Notes: a model not told the origin generated them from the letters alone. Positions 10,988 to 24,167 are shown, counted from the stretch's first letter. The stretch: 64,000 nt of DNA from Rhizopus arrhizus (GCA_024220505.1 JAKZZE010000001.1:2852001-2916000); one strand, 5' to 3'. Translations and numbers: made by a program.

Positions 10988-11323
10988 TAAATGAAAAATT
11001 ACACTTAATTAGCGTAATTTAGCTAATTTGTATGCTGAATTTGGCTAAAAGGATTTTTATTTTTCGGCTGAAGTGAATGCACAACTCAAAAATACTAACG
11101 CACTTCCGTAGCGTATTAAAAAAAAATTCTACACTCTATGAACTGCGACATTTTCGATTTTTTTCATATTTCTACAAAATGCTAGATAACTCAATTCATT
11201 TTTAATTACACGCAATAAAAACTCGAGTATTTTTTACAAAAATAGTTCACTTTTATTTATAGTAATAATGAAAATAAAAACTGTACAAATGAAAAAAAAA
11301 TCCGTTCTTTTTCATATTAAAAA
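10988..11323. other. Non-coding region between transposase remnant and H3
   Basis: AT-rich sequence containing the H3 3' flank on the minus strand. No coding potential or structured repeat seen. Confidence 0.4.
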
Positions 11324-11378
11324 TTGCTGTTGTTGTTGTTGTTGTTGTTGCTGTTGCTGCTGCTGTTGTTGTTGCTGT
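11324..11378. repeat. CAA/CAG trinucleotide repeat in the H3 3' flank
   Basis: About 18 tandem TTG/CTG triplets (CAA/CAG on the H3 strand) end 18 bp after the H3 stop codon, so they would lie in the H3 3' UTR. They are not in a reading frame of any gene. Confidence 0.85.
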
Positions 11379-11396
11379 TATTTGTAAAAGGGTATT

Positions 11397-12716
<1,320 letters not shown>

Positions 12717-13189
12717 ATATTATAAAATATCTTTTGCATCCCTTAAAAAAAACTTTTTTGATTCCCAAGTGTTTTTAAAACTTGCAAAAACAAGTTTAGC
12801 ATTTTGTATATAGCTTTTTTTGCTTCAACTTCCTTTATATTCAAAAAACTTAATAAAAGAAATATTTTATTAAAATCAATTAGTGCATCAACTTTATCGC
12901 ATCATAGAAGGAGTGATTCACATAGATTGTTTATGCATGTAAGTTTGTACTCTTTGAATCGAGCTATTTGAATTAGAACCATCTACAAAGTTTATCTTGA
13001 TAACCCTTATACAATGCAGCTTTGATACAACATAGGGTCAACCCTTTTTATACAAAAGATACTGTTTAATTAGCAGGTTAAATTGTATTTTAAAAAATAT
13101 GTGTTAGAAATTGTCGGTATATGTGTATTATATAAAAACTACTGATTGTCTTGTTATATAGCCAAGCTCTGAAATGTTTAAAAAACCTA
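12717..13189. other. H4 downstream region, nothing recognised
   Basis: AT-rich sequence without a supportable gene. Short frames here have no recognisable content. Confidence 0.4.
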
Positions 13190-13480
13190 TCAATAGGTTT
13201 CAACGATAACAACAAAGCGTCAAGAATGCTGGGACGAGCATCATCCTCAGCAACAGTAATGTTTTTAAACAAACATTTAAATTCACTACCATTATGAGTA
13301 GAGAATGATACGAGGCTTGCTGTTATCATGAGCAGCGTTACCAGCTAATTCAAGAATTTCGGCAGCGATTTATTCAAGGACGGAAGCAAAATAAACAGGA
13401 GCACCAGCACCAACATGTTGAATATAGGCTTGTAGTGACAACTTGATCTTGGTTGGCACTGAAATACGATTGGTATAATT
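13190..13480 (-). pseudogene. Histone H2A pseudogene fragment
   Basis: The minus strand reads [15 protein letters not shown], then a stop where Tyr stands in H2A, then [18 protein letters not shown] and RII. After a frame change comes FKNITVAEDDARPSILDALL, matching H2A's [21 protein letters not shown]. The upstream part (RISVPTKIKLSLQAYIQ) is too diverged to align well. The fragment lacks a start, has an in-frame stop and no terminal tail. It may derive from a diverged H2A variant copy placed near H3/H4. Confidence 0.75.
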
Positions 13481-14142
13481 GAATTGATTTTTACTATGCA
13501 GTACAGTACAATTAAAAAAAAATATTTTAAGACTGCAGTAAACCCATGAGGTCTTATCAACATTGTTTCGTCCGGGACGGATCAAAAAGAAGAGTAAAAG
13601 AAGCAAAAAATTCCTCTAGATATATTAATAAAATCGTATATTCGGTGATTGATAGGTATTCAACCATTTGTTTGTACTTTCTTCTGAAGCTGATATTGTC
13701 GATAATTACAACTGTTTCTTACTCGATCAAGCTTTTTACTATAAACTGGACAAGATTGGAGACCATGGGTACCATGTTATGTATTAAACAATGACAAGAA
13801 ATAGCAATACCAATCAATCATCAAGGATGAATTCTGATAATTGTGTGTTTGTGGAATGATAATACTATGTTACTAAATGTAGCCGATCAACATCATTAAC
13901 TCCGACGTCGACTATCATAGTAACCAATGTGTAAGGTTGCATAAAACTTTAGTTGCTAGGGCACACAATAAAAAGCACGTGCACAGTTTTTTCTTTTCTT
14001 GTGAAAAACTTCATACAGTGAAGCTGGGAAATATTGGTTGATTTGGAGAAATAAATGATAATTATAAAAAATTAATTTGGAGCTTACTAAAAAAGAAATT
14101 GGTGAATAACTAAGAAATAATTGGCCAATTTTAATTTTTTTA
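13481..14142. other. Intergenic, nothing recognised
   Basis: AT-rich. Short open frames such as one at 13546-13794 have no recognisable domain. It may contain the left flank of the tyrosine-recombinase element, but no terminal repeat was identified here. Confidence 0.35.
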
Positions 14143-15234
14143 TTGGCTCATTTGAAGATACGACAATCAACTCAACGAGCTTATGACAACGGTTGGAACC
14201 ATTGGGTAACTTGGTGTATATCAAACAAGAAGGATCCGTGTCATTACGATCCCAAAGACGTTTTATCATTTTTACTAGAGAACCAAAAGTACAGCAGTAC
14301 ACACCTAAACACACTCCGTTCAGCAATCGCTTCAGTTTTTACAGTTCTTCACCCATCAGCAAAACCTATAGCAGATCAGTCATTGATCAAAGATTTTTTT
14401 TCAGCAAAACGACGTTCAGAGGTCAAGATTCCTTCACAACAACAACTTTTTACTTGGGATATCACTATACTTTTGCAATACATAAAAACAAAACTATCGC
14501 CTACGAAGGATATTACCTTACAAGAATTGCAAGTCAAGACAATTTTATTACTCTGTGTTGCAACAATGTGGCGTCCAAGATCCGATATTGGTCAACTTCA
14601 ACACCGGGATATTAACATAACTCAAGATCAACAAGGCAAATATCGGGCAATTATTCATGCAAGAGCTCCAAAAGAAAGTCAAGTCAAATCAACGATATTA
14701 GGTGAATACATTGAAGATACACTATGTCCAGTAAGGACTCTACAACAATTTCTAGAAAAAACAACTACTCTACGTACAACTCTACCTCCAGATCATACAC
14801 TCTTCCTCACTTATTTGGACAAAGATGACAAACAATCTTCATCTGTGCGTCCAACCACCGTCGCAAATTGGATCAAAGCAGCCTTCAAGGAAGCAGGAAT
14901 TGATACAACTCATTTTCAAGCACATTCTATAAGATCAGCTGCAAGTACAAAGGCGGTAGAACTAGGACATTCAATTCAAGACGTGAAGAAACATGCCAAC
15001 TGGAGTTTGACTTCAAATACTTTTGAAAAATTCTATTACAAACCTTCTTCACAACTATCATCATCTTCTACTATCGATAATTCAATTTTTTCTGCTACGG
15101 ACAACAGTATCACATTGGAGGTCGGAGTGGAGTCAACTGGGATTAGTTTAGGTACGACAAGCAATACCAATGTTGACGAAACGAAGACCGAAAATGTGAT
15201 ACATACCCGCTCTTGGTACAGATACTTTTGGTAA
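14143..15234 (+). CDS. Tyrosine recombinase of a mobile element (DIRS- or Crypton-like)
   Basis: About 363 residues. An N-terminal SAM-like core-binding segment (STQRAYDNGWNHWVTWC, DVLSFLLENQ) is followed by the catalytic domain: the first Arg in MWRPRSDIGQL, the H-x-x-R box in AHSIRSAAS, then HANWS, and a likely nucleophile Tyr in FEKFYYK. This residue set defines tyrosine recombinases. No ATG opens the frame at a conserved place; it begins at a TTG, so a start or acceptor may lie just upstream. No reverse transcriptase is visible nearby, so a truncated DIRS retroelement and an RT-less Crypton both remain possible. The 3' end of the frame forms one half of a perfect inverted repeat. Confidence 0.8.
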   Translation: MAHLKIRQSTQRAYDNGWNHWVTWCISNKKDPCHYDPKDVLSFLLENQKYSSTHLNTLRSAIASVFTVLHPSAKPIADQSLIKDFFSAKRRSEVKIPSQQQLFTWDITILLQYIKTKLSPTKDITLQELQVKTILLLCVATMWRPRSDIGQLQHRDINITQDQQGKYRAIIHARAPKESQVKSTILGEYIEDTLCPVRTLQQFLEKTTTLRTTLPPDHTLFLTYLDKDDKQSSSVRPTTVANWIKAAFKEAGIDTTHFQAHSIRSAASTKAVELGHSIQDVKKHANWSLTSNTFEKFYYKPSSQLSSSSTIDNSIFSATDNSITLEVGVESTGISLGTTSNTNVDETKTENVIHTRSWYRYFW

Positions 15235-15413
15235 TTTCTTACAACTTCAACCCTCCCAAAAAAAAATTGAATTATATACATATTATCACACGCACTTAAC
15301 TTAGAAAGATATGGGGAAAAAGAAATTTTATTATTATTATTATTATATATGAAAATAAAGCGCGGCTCAGAGAGCATGTATCACATTTTCGGTCTTCGTT
15401 TCGTCAACATTGG
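15163..15413. repeat. Perfect inverted repeat at the 3' end of the recombinase element
   Basis: About 43 bp beginning CAATACCAATGTTGACGAAA at 15163-15205 recur as the reverse complement at about 15375-15417, leaving a loop of roughly 170 bp. The left half lies inside the recombinase reading frame. Complementary terminal and internal repeats of this kind are a known feature of DIRS-type elements. Confidence 0.85.
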
Positions 15414-15414
15414 T

Positions 15415-15531
15415 ATTGTGCACAAAATGTCTTTTCCTTGTGTCGAACCCAATTGCACAGGAACTTTCAGAACACAAGCGCAGCTCAACAAACATAACTT
15501 TGATTATGTCAACAACACCGAACGGCGTTGA
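15415..15531 (+). pseudogene. Inverted duplicate of the 5' end of the zinc-finger gene
   Basis: From 15415 the plus strand repeats, in inverted orientation, the start of the broken zinc-finger gene at 17268-17366: ATTGTGCACAAAATG, then MSFPCVEPNCTGTFRTQAQL. Similarity is essentially exact for about 82 bp and then fades. The copy stops after some 34 residues and cannot make a full protein. Confidence 0.8.
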
Positions 15532-15705
15532 ATAAGCAGATACCAACACATCCGCTCCATATATGTCATTGTTGAATTAAACAAATGGTTATCATAAATT
15601 TTATTTTATAGTGATGAGGATATAAAGTGTACAAATATATGTGTGCATGTAAACTAAAAGCGACATGTATGTACATGATGATGATGGTGGTGTATAACAA
15701 ATAAC

Positions 15706-17354
15706 TCAGGAGAATATCTTGGACAATCTTTCTTTTACCACTTGATTTGCAGCAGTTAATGAAGAGTTCATTGTTTTAGCAATTGATTGAAGGTGTTTGT
15801 CCAGATCCTTGTTACCAATTATGCTGATACGTTCATTTTGACCAAAGAGTTTTAATATTTCTTTTACAGTAGCTGCAAGTTCCCCTCCATCATCTTGATA
15901 GTTTTCCAGCGCTTTCTTTTCAATAAAAGAGTCGACATTATTTTTAATTGAATCATGGACATTTGATGCAATTTTTTGAAATATCAGAGCCACGCTTAGC
16001 TTGTGAATCCATTGTTTGTGCCGAGTCATAGTCATAAAGAGTCCAAACAGTATAAGGTTGATAGAGATGGCCGAGTGTGAATGTCGAGCTAGATCTACAA
16101 GCGGAATAGGTTTCTATTCTGTAAAACTTTGACCTGACTTGTTTGCATTGATTTAGGGTGTCATGAGGGTATAGTTGAGAGCAACCATTATCATTGAATA
16201 GCTTCTCTGCCGCTTCTATGGATTTTTCATGGAGGAATATTTTGGTGTAATTTGATGGTGTAAAACTATTGGTTGATGGGCCAACACAAATGACTGGGTT
16301 GTTTGAAAGTGTACAGCTGGATGTGACAAGTAGATTACAACTAAAGAGTCCAATTACAAGCTTGTTTGAGTTATCAGATTCAAAGAGTTTGACACAGACT
16401 TGCTTGTGATAACAGTTCGAATCTGGAATGGATGAATTGCAATCATCCTTTGAATATATTTCGTAATGGGGATTAATCCGCTTTTTTCTTCCGTAAGGCT
16501 CAATACAGTTGATTAAGATAGCTTTTGTCCCATCCAAGAGTATACATCCAGCAAACATTTGAGATACAGCATATCTTGCTTCTTGGTTTGTTAGCCAATC
16601 AGAGTTTGCTTTCTTCAGATGAAGATCGTTCATTTCATGATAAGTTTCATTCTTTAACAAGGATGCCATCGAACTGTTTTTCATCAAAAAGGTGAGCAAT
16701 ACGTCGTCAGTCTCATGATGCTTTGGCAGATGACTGGGATCAGGCGGAATAGAGAATATAACTTTTGGTTGCTTTTCATGGATTTCTTGCACTTGACTTG
16801 GACTTCCAAGGAGATAATATGATTGTTGTTTTGATAGCAATCCAATAGGTGTCAAGTTTGTGATTTCAGTGAGAACCAAGGTTTTTTGTTGGTCTTATAT
16901 GGTATACTCTAACCCACCAGCAGCCGTAAGTGTTGCAATAGGCTTTGTAAGAGTCTTTATTTCGTTCGATGCATTTTGGGCAGTTTTGATGTCGCTTTCA
17001 CTAAACGTTTTTGGTAACTTGGTTTTTGGTGACAAACAAGCATCCTTCTCAACCCTTTTTTCTTTTCTACCCCGCGGTGATCTGTTATGTCCATCTACAT
17101 GTCCATTGAACGTTGAAGTTGTCTTTAAAGTCTGATTGCATTTCGGACAAATGAAACCACTCTCAGTTTTATCCGTCGTGTATGAGGCTAAAAATTAAAT
17201 TTCAGAAAAAAAAAATGAATATGCATTCAAGAGTCTTACTGTTTTGAATTATAACTGTAATTTGTAAAGTATGATGATCATATTTATGTTTGTTGAGCTG
17301 CGCTTGTGTTCTGAAAGTTCCTGTGCAATTGGGTTCGACACAAGGAAAAGACAT
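15706..17354 (-). pseudogene. C2H2 zinc-finger gene with a premature stop and a frameshift
   Basis: Exon 1 is 17240-17354 and exon 2 starts at 17187; the intron is GTAAGA...TTAG. Two C2H2 fingers are visible: CVEPNCTGTFRTQAQLNKH with a following His, and CPKCNQTLKTTSTFNGHVDG with a second His. A TAA at 16895-16897 then interrupts the frame, which continues open as far as about 15975 (LVLTEITNLTPIGLLSKQQS onward). A one-base excess in an A-run near 15972-15977 shifts the frame again before the last part (IASNVHDSIKNNVDSFIEKK to the stop at 15706). The long C-terminal region (about 400 residues) has no domain I recognise. It may be a multicopy family. Confidence 0.6.
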
Positions 17355-17366
17355 TTTGTGCACAAT

Positions 17367-18525
17367 CCCTTTCTCCAAGCTCTGTTTGAAAAAGACAAAG
17401 GTTGAGTGGAATTGAATGGAATCGAGTGGAATTGAAGTGGATGACAGTACCCGGAAATGTGAGATAATAAACTTGATTTGTGTGGCAAAATTTTTAGTTC
17501 CTTTTAAAGAAGTTCTGGATAACTAAACTAGTTCCTTTTTGGTGCAGTAATACTCGCCTTAAAGAGGTGAAGCTTTGGGTCGTCTTCTTTTTGGGTCTAG
17601 CTCAACTTGGTCATGGTCGAATGGAATGAGTAAAGTCAATGTGAAAGAAATTCGAGAAAATGAAAGATGTCTGTTGGTGACCTGGGGGGTCGGTAGCGAG
17701 TCGATGACGGGGTGTAAGCACTGTATCAGTAAGTATTGATGATGACCGACAAGCTTTTCTAAAATTGTACACTCCAAGTCTATATATATTGACTAATGAA
17801 CTGTAACAAACGAGGCCGTTAATGCACCAAAGCGACATAACTTGTATGTTTCAACTGTATGGCATTCCTTGAAAGCATAAAACAAAAACAAAAACAAAAA
17901 AAAATTGTTTTTAATAGAAATTTGATGGTTGTCAATTCTAAATGGGCAAATGTTGTAACTAAATCGACATTCATAGAAAAAGAAAACAGGACATTACAAA
18001 TAAAAAAAAGTATTACATTCAGGATGCTTTAGCTGGTACGACAGTAGGTAGGCATTGAATGCTGCATTAGACAACGTTTGTTGAAACACATGATATGGAA
18101 TGCGATTAAATCGAATCTTAGCCTGGCATCAACAAATTGTCGACTTTCTTATTTTTCTGTCTCACCTCATTCCGAAAGTGTAGAATGCTTGTTGGGGTTT
18201 ACATACAAAACCAATCTACTTTGTCTTTGAGGTAAAGTTTCTGCACAGCAACCATTTTTATACTGTTCAACAACGGTTTCTACAAATCAATAATAAGGAT
18301 GCCACTGTGTTCTAGTAAGGCCAATTAAATGACAAGATTTTTTTCATCTATACCCTCTTCCTAGTTTTTTTGTGCTGTTAGAAAGCATATAAACTTTCAA
18401 TTGGAAGATAAACTATTTGGATTCAATTCTAAAGCTAAACATGTTTTTGTGTGGTCTTCTTCCCTCCAAGATACATAAAATTTGTTTGAGTAGCTATGTT
18501 TTTTATTATTATACATAATAAAAAT
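17367..18525. other. Intergenic, simple-sequence tract only
   Basis: At about 17400-17445 there is a degenerate tandem of GGAATTGAATGGAATCGAGT-type units. The rest shows no supportable gene on either strand. The right end is the uL15 3' flank. Confidence 0.4.
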
Positions 18526-19074
18526 TTAAGCAATGAGTTCGACAACACCACCGGCAGCCTTGATCTTCTTTTCAGCAAGGGCGGAAACAAAACGAGTACG
18601 GACAATGACAGGTTGAGAAATAGTACCCTTGGCCAAAACCTTGGCATAACCCTAAATATATGCATAGAAATTTAGAATTTTCATTCATTGTCAAAGCATG
18701 AACTTACGTTTTGGAGAGCATCAATGACAGGAACCTTTTCAGTGTTCTTGTATTGTTCACGAGCACCTTCACCAGCAAGAGTCCAGATCTTGTCAAGGTT
18801 GACAACAGGACGCCAGTAAGGGTTCTTCTTCAAGTGGAAGTGACGCATACCGACCTTACCAAAGTAACCAGGATGGTACTTATCCATGTTGATACGGTGA
18901 TGGTGTTGACCACCAGCAAGACCACGACCACCAGGATGCTTTCTGTGCTTACCAACACGACCGTGACCGGCTGAGACGTGTCCACGCTTCTTTCTGTTAT
19001 GGTGAAGTCTAGTAGGCTATTTGTATTGTGAGATGGATGGATGGATGGATGGCACAATGTTGGTTTTTTACCAT
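18526..19074 (-). CDS. RPL28: Cytosolic 60S ribosomal protein uL15 (L28/L27a)
   Basis: Three exons (19072-19074, 18708-19016, 18526-18651) give 145 residues. After Met-Pro-Thr-Arg-Leu the protein shows the eukaryotic uL15 core: [40 protein letters not shown] and the C-terminal [13 protein letters not shown]. As in CWC15, the first coding exon is the ATG alone; the first intron contains four GGAT repeats (19032-19051). uL15 sits in the large subunit, where its extended N-terminal tail contacts rRNA. Early 5' introns are common in fungal ribosomal protein genes. The symbol is the yeast name. Confidence 0.97.
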
Positions 19075-19280
19075 GGCTTAAAATGCTTTACTGAATAGAG
19101 AAGGGGAAAAACAATTCAGGGTTTAGTTGTACACATATAATCTGACAGTGCAGGAGTGGAGTGTCTGCTTCTGTGCGTGAGTTACTCCGAGGTGGGTGAA
19201 GGATGAATGAGAAGGGATTTCCGGCCCGGACATTTAAGTTTTTATAATAGATACACATGAAACACTTTTTATTTCAATTT

Positions 19281-20346
19281 TTATAATTTAGCACGCTTTT
19301 GAAGGGCTCCACCATCAACTGTGATAATAGCACCTACTGTATATTGACCTGCACGTGAAGAGAGATAGATACATGTACCAGCAATATCTTCTGGTGTACC
19401 CACACGACCTACAGGGACACCAGCAATAATCATATCCCCAAAGTTTTTAAGTGTGGCTGACATCATTTTAGAAGGGAAGGAACCAGGAGCAACAGCGTTC
19501 ACCAGGATATGTTCACTGCCCAATTGACCTGCCAAATGACGAGTTAATTGGTGAAGAGCTGCTTTGGAAGATGAATATGCATAAGTTTCAAGGGCTGGTG
19601 GCTATTTTAATAGCGATATTAGAGCTGAGAAGAATAACATATTAGAATAATTTACCGAGATACCATTGATTGAACCAATATTAATCACACGAGAAGGAGA
19701 GTCCGCGGTAGCATTAGCCCTTAATAGAGGAAGACAGCTAAAGTAATAACAACATTATATATGTGATCTTCTACTTTTGTTTTCTATCCTTACGCTTGAG
19801 TTAATGTAAAAATGCGATTGACATTAAGATTCATTACTTTTTGGAAAGCAGCATCAGGATATTCATCAAGAGGTGCACCCCAAGTAGCACCGGCATTATT
19901 GACAAGCACATCCAAATCTATTAAAAAAGGTGCAGGTAGTTTAATATTATATTCAGATTTGTAATCGACGAAACTTACGGTCTTCACGCTTGCTTATTTC
20001 AGCAACCAGCTCTTTGACATCCTCCAACTTTTGCAAATCGGCTGGTAAAGCAATACATTTTCCAGGTCCCAAAGCATTCAGTTTGGCAGCTACCTAAAGG
20101 GATCTTTAACACTTACTTATCCTTTCTCTTTTTCAATGCATACCTCATCACACGCCTTTGATGAACGACTACTAATATAAACTTTAGCACCACCTTGAAC
20201 AAACCCCTATGATATATAATTAATTCAGTTTTTGTAAAACAAGCGAGAAACAAACATACGGTGGCAATCATTTCACCAATGCCACGAGAACCACCAGTGA
20301 CAAGAACGACCTTGTCTTTTACACTAAAAAGAGACTGAATATCCAT
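19281..20346 (-). CDS. Short-chain dehydrogenase/reductase (SDR)
   Basis: Six exons (20260-20346, 20144-20206, 19979-20093, 19794-19917, 19656-19737, 19281-19601) join in phase to 263 residues, the usual classical SDR length. The cofactor motif is TGGSRGIG near residue 18. NNAG follows, then the catalytic Ser in VINIGSINGIS, the catalytic YSSSK (Tyr-x-x-x-Lys), and a C-terminal VDGGA. It should be an NAD(P)H-dependent oxidoreductase. The substrate cannot be read from the sequence. There is no organelle signal or C-terminal SKL. It lies about 200 bp upstream (in map order) of uL15, on the same strand. Confidence 0.92.
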
Positions 20347-22594
20347 AATAATTAATATAAAAGAAAAAAAAATAAAGAAAATTAAAAGAATCCTTCGTAT
20401 TTATTTGAATTCAGCTTACTAACATTTTTTTCCACCAATCTGCATAAGAGTATTTACAACAAATAGAAAAAAGGCACTTTACAAAAGCAAATAAAAAAAT
20501 AAACATATTTTTTGAAATAAAGCTAATGAAGACATACTTTATAAATGGTTTTATCAGTTTACAAAATATTATCTTGAAAACATTGAAAATAACAGTAAAT
20601 AGGATCACTTTAATTAAACTAATCTAACTTTGGAAGTCTTCTAGAAAGAATGGTGTACTTTCTTTGCAACTCAAAATACATTTGTTTCTTATATTGAAAA
20701 TTTAAGGTAAATAAGCTATACTTTCAGTCTTTCTCTTTTTAAAGAAAAAACTAGTACCTTTTTTTTTTCTGCTTCCTATGTCATAAAAGATAAATCATTT
20801 GGTGATATTCTTACTTTAGATATTCTAGAAATCGCTATTACTGTTAACCTATTAGAAATATATGTCTGTGGCGAGAATGCTGTTTGGTCTTATGAGAAGG
20901 CTATCCCTTCTTTGCTGACTGTGGTCCATTCATGTTTAGAACTCTGAGACTTGTCACATCTCTCTTGAAATTATCTTTATCCGTTTTTGATACTATAATT
21001 TCTATACATAAGAAACCTATCGTGGTCGATTTGGAGAATGAACAAAAAGGAGTCATGATAAGCATTAATGAGATTTCTAGTTGGAATCATATTTTTTTTT
21101 TTACAGTGAATTCAATATTCTACTTAACGTTTTCATATAAATTCATTGTCTTGTATCTAATTTTTTGATGTTCTGGTCAGTTGAAGCTTTGGTGCCTTGT
21201 GTGCATACTGCACGGCTTCAGCTATCATATTAGTCAATTCACCCCAGGTTGTACAATTTTGTCAAAGAAATCAAAAAAGAAACCGGCACTACACCTGCTT
21301 GCTAGTCTATCCGGTCCGAATAGTAACCATTTTATTGGGTATCATTATTGGTTACATTGGCTTTTACCTAACCGCTTAACAGATGTTAATTGGGATCTTC
21401 TACCTTTGACTAGTACTGCAGATTGTCCTCTGCTGCCTTCAGTTGGTCGACTGATTTTGAGATCTTGATGATGAAATGTATATGCCAAAGGAAGGAAGCA
21501 AAGGGTGTAGTAGAAAAGATCAGAAACAACATATATATTGTATTCACATTAAATGGCCTGATGACTATCTTTGGTTTGCATATAAGAACCTCTTCACAAA
21601 TTTGACGCTTTTGATGTTTTATTGACCCAAAATACTTTTCACTTTCATGAGGTTTTACATTGCAGTCTTCCAAGCGTTTTTTTTTATATCTTTCAATCTT
21701 AATGAAAATGAAGAGATTATGAACAAGAAGTTGTACAATATGTTTGATAATGCATAATAAATCAAAGCTTGTGTTTATATACAAAAAATACTTAAATAAA
21801 GAACGAGATGTTATCTCTGTGAAGCTGATTATGATCCGAATCATGAAACTAAAAAGAGTTTTAAAGAAAAGCGTTCATAATTAGACTAATCGTTGATAAA
21901 AATTGAAAAACTGCCCATGTTGGCAAACAACAAAAAATAAAACTATAAAAAAGACTATTCTTCTCTTATCAAACTCATCAGCAAGAGCTTCTGTAAATAA
22001 CATTAAAGTATTGCTGTATGATATCATACATAACACGTTTTTTAAGCTTGACATGCAACATCTCTATAATAAGAACAAGAAGGAGGGGAAAGATCCTATT
22101 GAATTTCCAACCAAGATGTAAAAGATATAAACAAGCTTTGTTAAAAACACACTTGTATGTCAATACTAAGTTATTAACATGTATAGTTATTGAAGTATTT
22201 TTTTTGAAAGCTTTCATGTGATGGTATTGTCTGTTTACAAGATAATTCAAATTTTTATTTGTTTCAAGCATTGCATATATTAAACAATATTCACTACCAA
22301 GTATCAATCTCTACAGTCAATTTACCTCACCAGAGCCATTGATATATTCAAATCAACTTATCGCTTTCTTGCTCCCACTTAAGGCATGTGATATCCTAAT
22401 CTTTTTATAGCAGATTGAACATTTGGTGTAACACTGTCTCAATTATGCTCTTTTGAATAGAGTTTTTCAATACTTCTCGCCAAGTTTAAGCGGAGAAAGC
22501 TAAAAAAAATACAGGCACGTAATTATCCAGTGTGGGAAAAAAAATGAGGGGAAAAAGTTTTCCATTTTCTTCAAACACAAACACACAGACTGAC
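20347..22594. other. Long intergenic region with weak coding remnants
   Basis: The 2.2 kb holds no intact gene that I can support. An open stretch on the plus strand near 20785-20947 (DILTLDILEIAITVNLLEIY onward) is followed in another frame by 20932-21168, and scattered short frames to about 21600 give the impression of a decayed gene, but no domain is recognisable. The right end is the phosphatase promoter. Confidence 0.35.
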
Positions 22595-24048
22595 ATGAGA
22601 TTACCCAATCAGATAATTCACAGGTCCATTTCTACAACTCAACAACTTTTGTATAAAGATTATTACTTAACAAAAGGATTAGGTGGTAAATAAAAATAAA
22701 TAAAATCAAGTTGTTTTGATGTTCAATACATATTAGATAGCCTATTAAGAATAAATTTGAATCGCCCAAGTAAATTAATTGGTATTTGTACTTCAAGAGG
22801 GACAAGATCATCCAATGAAGACTATTATAGTGCTGTCACAATAGAATTAAAAAACAGTAAGCAAGTATTAGAGATGAATAAAGATGCCAACAGAGCTTAT
22901 TTTGGTATTTTTGATGGGTAAAAACAAAAGATAAAAAAAATAAAATAAGGATTAACAAGAATGTTGATTAGACATGGAGGAACTGTTGTATCAGAATGGT
23001 AATTGAGATAATAATATGATTATTAAGAGAGAGTGAGAGAGAGTGAATAATGTTTAACACGGTTAGGCTAGCCAATAGATTACATGAACGGATTGAATCA
23101 GTTAAACTTGACGATTTTGCCAACGTATTATCTTTCTTACGCTCTTATCGAGGTTATTTTCGTCGATTTCCTATTCCAGCCGTCTTTAAAGACTTGGTAG
23201 ATAGCGAAGGAAGGCCTAGAGAAGGTGTCGATACGACTGACTTGACAATCGAACAACGGTTGACATTAGCCTTCTTAGAATCCGACACACGATGTCTAAA
23301 GCGACTTCGTGGTGGATTTGATGATTCTCATGAAGATCACGAAGGCTCTACAGGGAGTGTGGCTATTATTGAACCAAGAGACAAGAAAGCGTTTTGGGAA
23401 AGTGATGATTATGATATTGTTATTGGTCATGTAGGAGATACAAGGATATTATTGTGTGATGCAAATACAGGCGAAGTTGTCCCACTGACCACAGGAGACC
23501 ATCGCCCTGGTAACCCAGTAGAGATTGATCGATTGAGAAAGTATGCAGGATTTGTAACAACAGATTCATGGGGAGATGAACGTATTATGGGTTTATTGGC
23601 TACAAGTAGAGCATTTGGTGACGCGAAATTAAAAAAATATGGGGTATCTGCTGAGCCTGATATTGTAAGATATAAAGTGAGAAAACATAACCCAGCGGCA
23701 TTCATGGTAAATAAAAATAGAAATATACTAAATGAAATTAATATATTATTAGGTATTAATAACAGATGGAATTACATCAGTATTATCCGATCAAGAAGTG
23801 ATTGATATAGTAAAGTCCTTTTTTATATATATTTGTACTCATCTTTTCTTTAGGTCAAGCAAAACAATGAACCAAATAGATCAGCTCAGAAAGTAGTAGA
23901 TACAGCAGACCATTTACACAGTGAAGACAATATAACAGCTATGGTAGTAAGATTAAAAGATTGGGGCAAAAGAATGCATGATTATACAAACGAACTACGA
24001 TCTTATCGCTTAGAGAATGCAACAATGAGCAAAAGACAGACTTGGTGA
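22595..24048 (+). CDS. PP2C-type protein phosphatase, possibly mitochondrial
   Basis: Six exons (22595-22685, 22737-22917, 22972-22998, 23067-23706, 23753-23809, 23854-24048) give 396 residues. PPM motifs are present: GICTSRGTRSSNEDYYSAV, FGIFDGHGG (metal-binding Asp and Gly), IGHVGDTRILL, then ITDGITSVLSD, and SEDNITAMVVRL with the last metal Asp. The N-terminus (MRLPNQIIHRSISTTQQLLY) is basic, rich in hydroxylated residues and lacks acidic residues, like a mitochondrial presequence. Yeast Ptc6/Ppp2 is a mitochondrial member of this class; that equivalence is a guess. The DGHGG motif is split by an intron, and the third exon is only 27 nt. Confidence 0.9.
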
Positions 24049-24167
24049 ATGTCAACAAAGAAATAAATAATTTCTATTGGCGATATATAAAAATTACTAT
24101 TTTTTTTTCTCTTTTTTTCCTTTTTTTTTTTCTCCTTTTTTTTTTGTTTAATATAAATCACAAAGAG

